From NCBI GenBank assembly GCA_046594105.1, contig JBKJQB010000195.1, positions 1 to 64,000 of the forward strand: a stretch of DNA of 64,000 nt, in the 5' to 3' direction. The notes under the pieces are model-generated. The model made no database searches. It was given only the letters and a program-made list of their open reading frames with translations, and had not been told where the DNA came from. The translations under genes and the position numbers were made by a program. The DNA comes from JBDSGC01 sp046594105 (lineage in GTDB: Bacteria > Acidobacteriota > Thermoanaerobaculia > Gp7-AA8). Shown one piece after another: positions 62,041 through 64,000 of the stretch; the stretch's first letter is position 1, and the number at the start of each line of letters is the position of its first letter.

Positions 62041-62151
62041 GCCGACGAGACTTGCCAGGTGGATGGGATGGCATACAGGTTGCTCTGTATCGGCTCACGT
62101 TTGTCCGCTTTTGGGCAAGCGGAATATCAATCATGTAAAGAAGAGGGACAA

Positions 62152-62493
62152 ATGAAGAAAAATGTAATGGTTCTCCTGACGGTCACCACCCTGGCGCTCT
62201 CCAGCTACGCCTGCAAGAACGAGACGAACACCAACAACACCGACACGGGCGCCGCGATGACAGACTCGTCATCCACGTCGTCCACCATGTCCATGACCGA
62301 CTCGTCCGGCACCGCGATGACGGGCACCATGAGCACCGACACCAGCATGATGTCCACCGACTCGACCGGCACGGGCATGATGACCACCACCGACACCACT
62401 GGTACCGGCGGCGCCATGGCAACGACTGGAACCATGGGGTCTGTCTCCACCTCCACCGTCACCAAGACCAAGACGACCACGAAGAAGCACTAA
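62152..62493 (+). CDS. Thr/Ser/Met-rich lipoprotein, paralogue 2
   Basis: The 113-residue protein is clearly homologous to the preceding one. It has the same MKKxxxVLLTV signal, Cys21 followed by KNETNTN and TDTGAAMTD, a Thr/Ser/Met/Gly body with TGTMSTDTSMMSTDS-type repeats, and a KTKTTTKKH end. AAGAGGG precedes the ATG at 62152. The body differs in repeat order, as expected for rapidly evolving low-complexity sequence. Its last four bases overlap the 3' end of coaE on the opposite strand. Confidence 0.82.
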   Translation: MKKNVMVLLTVTTLALSSYACKNETNTNNTDTGAAMTDSSSTSSTMSMTDSSGTAMTGTMSTDTSMMSTDSTGTGMMTTTDTTGTGGAMATTGTMGSVSTSTVTKTKTTTKKH

Positions 62494-63188
62494 CTCTTCT
62501 CGTCTGGAAGTTGACGCCCCGCCGATCTGGCGGGGCGTTTTTTTTGCAGCGACCCTCGTTTCTTTCCCTCGAGATCCGCCTGGAGCAGAAGGTAGAGGCG
62601 CCCAGCCTGATTCTCTGCCTCAGCCGTGTCGCCGCTGTTGTCCAGAACGTAGTCAGCATGCTGCAGGCGCTTCTCGCGCGGCATCTGGTGGGACATCCGT
62701 CGCGTTGCCTCGGCGCGGCTCATCCCTCTCGCCTCGGCCCTCTGGAGTTGCATCTCCGACGGCAGGTCGACCACCACGATCCTGTCGTAGCGGTCCAGGT
62801 TTCCCGCTTCGATCAGGAGGGCTGCCTCAACCACCAGGATCCGATCGTGGTCGGGGTTTTCAGCAGTCTCCTTCTCGCTCAAGCGATCCTGCTCCCGCCG
62901 GACCAGAGGGTGGATCAGCGCGTTCAGCTCACTGGCCGACGCGTCGCTGGAGAACGCGAGATCCGCCAGCCGTGCCCGATCGATGGTGTGGTCCGGCCGC
63001 AGGATGGAGGGACCGTAGCGTTCGACGAGAGCAGCATGGCCGGTTTCTCCCGGACGGTAGAGATCCGCGACGATGGCGTCCGCGTCGATCGTGGTGCAGC
63101 CGAGACTCCCCAGAATCCGGGCGATGGTCGACTTGCCGCTGGCGATCCCTCCAGTCAGGCCGACCTCGAGGATCAGGATCGCCTCCAA
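62490..63188 (-). CDS. coaE: Dephospho-CoA kinase with unusual C-terminal tail
   Basis: The 232-residue enzyme phosphorylates dephospho-CoA in the last step of CoA synthesis. The P-loop VGLTGGIASGKSTIARIL (about 9-26), the DADAIVADLY substrate loop, HPLVRRE and VVEAALLIEAG are intact. The normal end lies near LYLLLQADLEG; about 25 more residues, very basic, are read through the complement of the terminator at 62514-62545 before a stop at 62490. The start ATG lies within the last 16 bases of folD, so the pair is probably coupled. Confidence 0.94.
   Translation of the reverse strand: MEAILILEVGLTGGIASGKSTIARILGSLGCTTIDADAIVADLYRPGETGHAALVERYGPSILRPDHTIDRARLADLAFSSDASASELNALIHPLVRREQDRLSEKETAENPDHDRILVVEAALLIEAGNLDRYDRIVVVDLPSEMQLQRAEARGMSRAEATRRMSHQMPREKRLQHADYVLDNSGDTAEAENQAGRLYLLLQADLEGKKRGSLQKKRPARSAGRQLPDEKS
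62514..62545 (+). terminator. Rho-independent terminator inside the coaE 3' coding region
   Basis: A 10-bp stem (62514-62523 with 62529-62538, ACGCCCCGCC/GGCGGGGCGT), a GATCT loop and eight T (62538-62545) lie 20 bases after paralogue 2. On the other strand the same bases encode part of the CoaE tail. Confidence 0.95.
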
Positions 63189-64000
63189 CCGGCGGCGGTG
63201 AGCGTGTTCTGCATGAGCATGGCGATGGTCATCGGGCCGACGCCTCCGGGAACCGGCGTGAGAAAGCCGGCGACCTCGCGAACGCGGGCAAAATCGACAT
63301 CCCCTACGATGACCGAACCGCTTTTCGCAAGGGCTCGAGACTTCTGCTCGTCATGCGAAAGCCGTGAGGCGAACGAAGCGTCAACCCGGTTGATCCCGAC
63401 GTCGATGACGACTGCGCCGTGCTTCACCATGTCGTCGGTGACGAACAGCGGTTTTCCGATGGCTGCGACCAGGATGTCCGCCTGTCGGGTGACCGAGGGG
63501 AGATCGAGGGTGCGTGAGTGGCAGATGGTCACCGTGGCGTTCCGTTGGAGGAGCAGCGCCGCGGCAGGCTTCCCCACAATGTCGCTGCGACCGAGGACCA
63601 CCGCTCGTTTTCCCTCGATGGGGATGCCGATGGCCTCCAGCAGACGGATCACGCCGGCGGGCGTGCAAGGCACCAGAGCCGGGCGCCCCAGCGCCAGTCG
63701 GCCGACGTTGATGGGGTGGAATCCGTCGACGTCCTTTTCCGGATCGATGGCCTCGATGATTTTCCGCGCATCGATGTGCCTGGGGAGCGGGAGCTGGACG
63801 AGGATGCCGTCCACCTCCGGGTCGCTGTTCAGCTGGGCAACCTCGGTCAGGAGATCCGGCTCGCTGAGGCTCTCCGGGAAGATCCGTTCTGTCCCTTTGA
63901 GTCCCAGCTCTTCAGCCTTCCTGGCCTTATTGCGAACGTAAATCTCGGATGCGGGGTCGCTGCCGACCCGAACGGCCACCAGCCCCGGCCGGTAGGAGAG
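63173..64000 (-). CDS. folD: Methylenetetrahydrofolate dehydrogenase/cyclohydrolase FolD, 5' end outside window
   Basis: This is the bifunctional one-carbon enzyme that interconverts 5,10-methylene- and 10-formyl-tetrahydrofolate. The frame is open to the window edge and already reads YRPGLVAVRVGSDPAS, so the first 30 or so residues are missing. The catalytic Tyr and Lys are in YVRNKARKAEE, and ILVQLPLPRHI, DVDGFHPINVG, the NADP-binding VVLGRSDIVGKPAA and the C-terminal PVPGGVGPMTIAMLM are intact. It overlaps coaE by 16 bases. Confidence 0.96.
   Translation of the reverse strand, partial: LSYRPGLVAVRVGSDPASEIYVRNKARKAEELGLKGTERIFPESLSEPDLLTEVAQLNSDPEVDGILVQLPLPRHIDARKIIEAIDPEKDVDGFHPINVGRLALGRPALVPCTPAGVIRLLEAIGIPIEGKRAVVLGRSDIVGKPAAALLLQRNATVTICHSRTLDLPSVTRQADILVAAIGKPLFVTDDMVKHGAVVIDVGINRVDASFASRLSHDEQKSRALAKSGSVIVGDVDFARVREVAGFLTPVPGGVGPMTIAMLMQNTLTAAGWRRS

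Overview
The window is a GC-rich, densely coded bacterial chromosome segment with about 56 protein genes. It contains no rRNA, tRNA, CRISPR array, insertion sequence or prophage that I can recognise. The gene content is that of a Gram-negative heterotroph: lipoproteins with lipoboxes, periplasmic DsbD, an RlpA-like protein, lytic transglycosylase, PBP1C with alpha-2-macroglobulin, a succinylase-type diaminopimelate pathway, sucCD, methylmalonyl-CoA epimerase and a PAS/GGDEF/EAL protein. Together with the many short GC-rich palindromic intergenic repeats and several conserved hypothetical genes, this is most compatible with Acidobacteriota or a neighbouring phylum. That assignment is an inference from gene families, not from a marker-gene tree.

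Layout. 1-320: palindromic repeats. 320-6451 (mostly minus): purC, a secreted protein, gltA, rsmE with an AmpG-like transporter, and an LEA-type lipoprotein. 6683-12407: a glycosyltransferase, a lipoprotein, a DUF2071 protein and a 1173-residue c-di-GMP turnover protein. 12501-20708: alpha-2-macroglobulin followed by PBP1C, whose C-terminal domain is cut off by a frameshift. 20902-25190: a glutamine-amidotransferase-like hydrolase, a thioredoxin/TPR protein coupled to dsbD, and an unknown protein. 25261-31521 (all minus): queC, queE, mce, a small unknown, a lipoprotein, tyrA and a YfhO-type membrane protein. 31887-34817: pyrimidine phosphorylase (+) and an MFS exporter (-).

34922-44786 (all plus) is the most coherent block. 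asd, lysC, dapB, dapA, dapD and an aminotransferase make the aspartate-to-diaminopimelate pathway. They are followed on the same strand by three proteins without export signals: a class A beta-lactamase-like serine hydrolase, an M15-type D-Ala-D-Ala peptidase-like protein, and a glutamate-cysteine-ligase/Pup-ligase-like carboxylate-amine ligase. These three are my best candidate for an undescribed system, possibly making, trimming or recycling a wall-derived or other peptide in the cytoplasm.

44978-52055: lytic transglycosylase (-), RlpA-like protein (+), then a minus-strand run of flippase, sucC, sucD, an S51-fold protein lacking its serine, and a soluble histidine kinase. 52054-58010 (plus): rlmD, comEC, a zinc-ribbon membrane protein, miaA and a TPR protein. 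The flippase and rlmD start codons overlap in one CATG. 58023-64000: a conserved unknown, an FHA-GAF-PP2C phosphatase, an alpha/beta hydrolase, three Thr/Ser/Met-rich lipoproteins (two with near-identical terminators), coaE and the 3' part of folD.

Two features cut across the window. Several genes have a TANNNT box only 6-8 bases before the start codon, which suggests leaderless mRNAs. At least six families of dispersed intergenic repeats occupy the gaps, often directly against stop codons.
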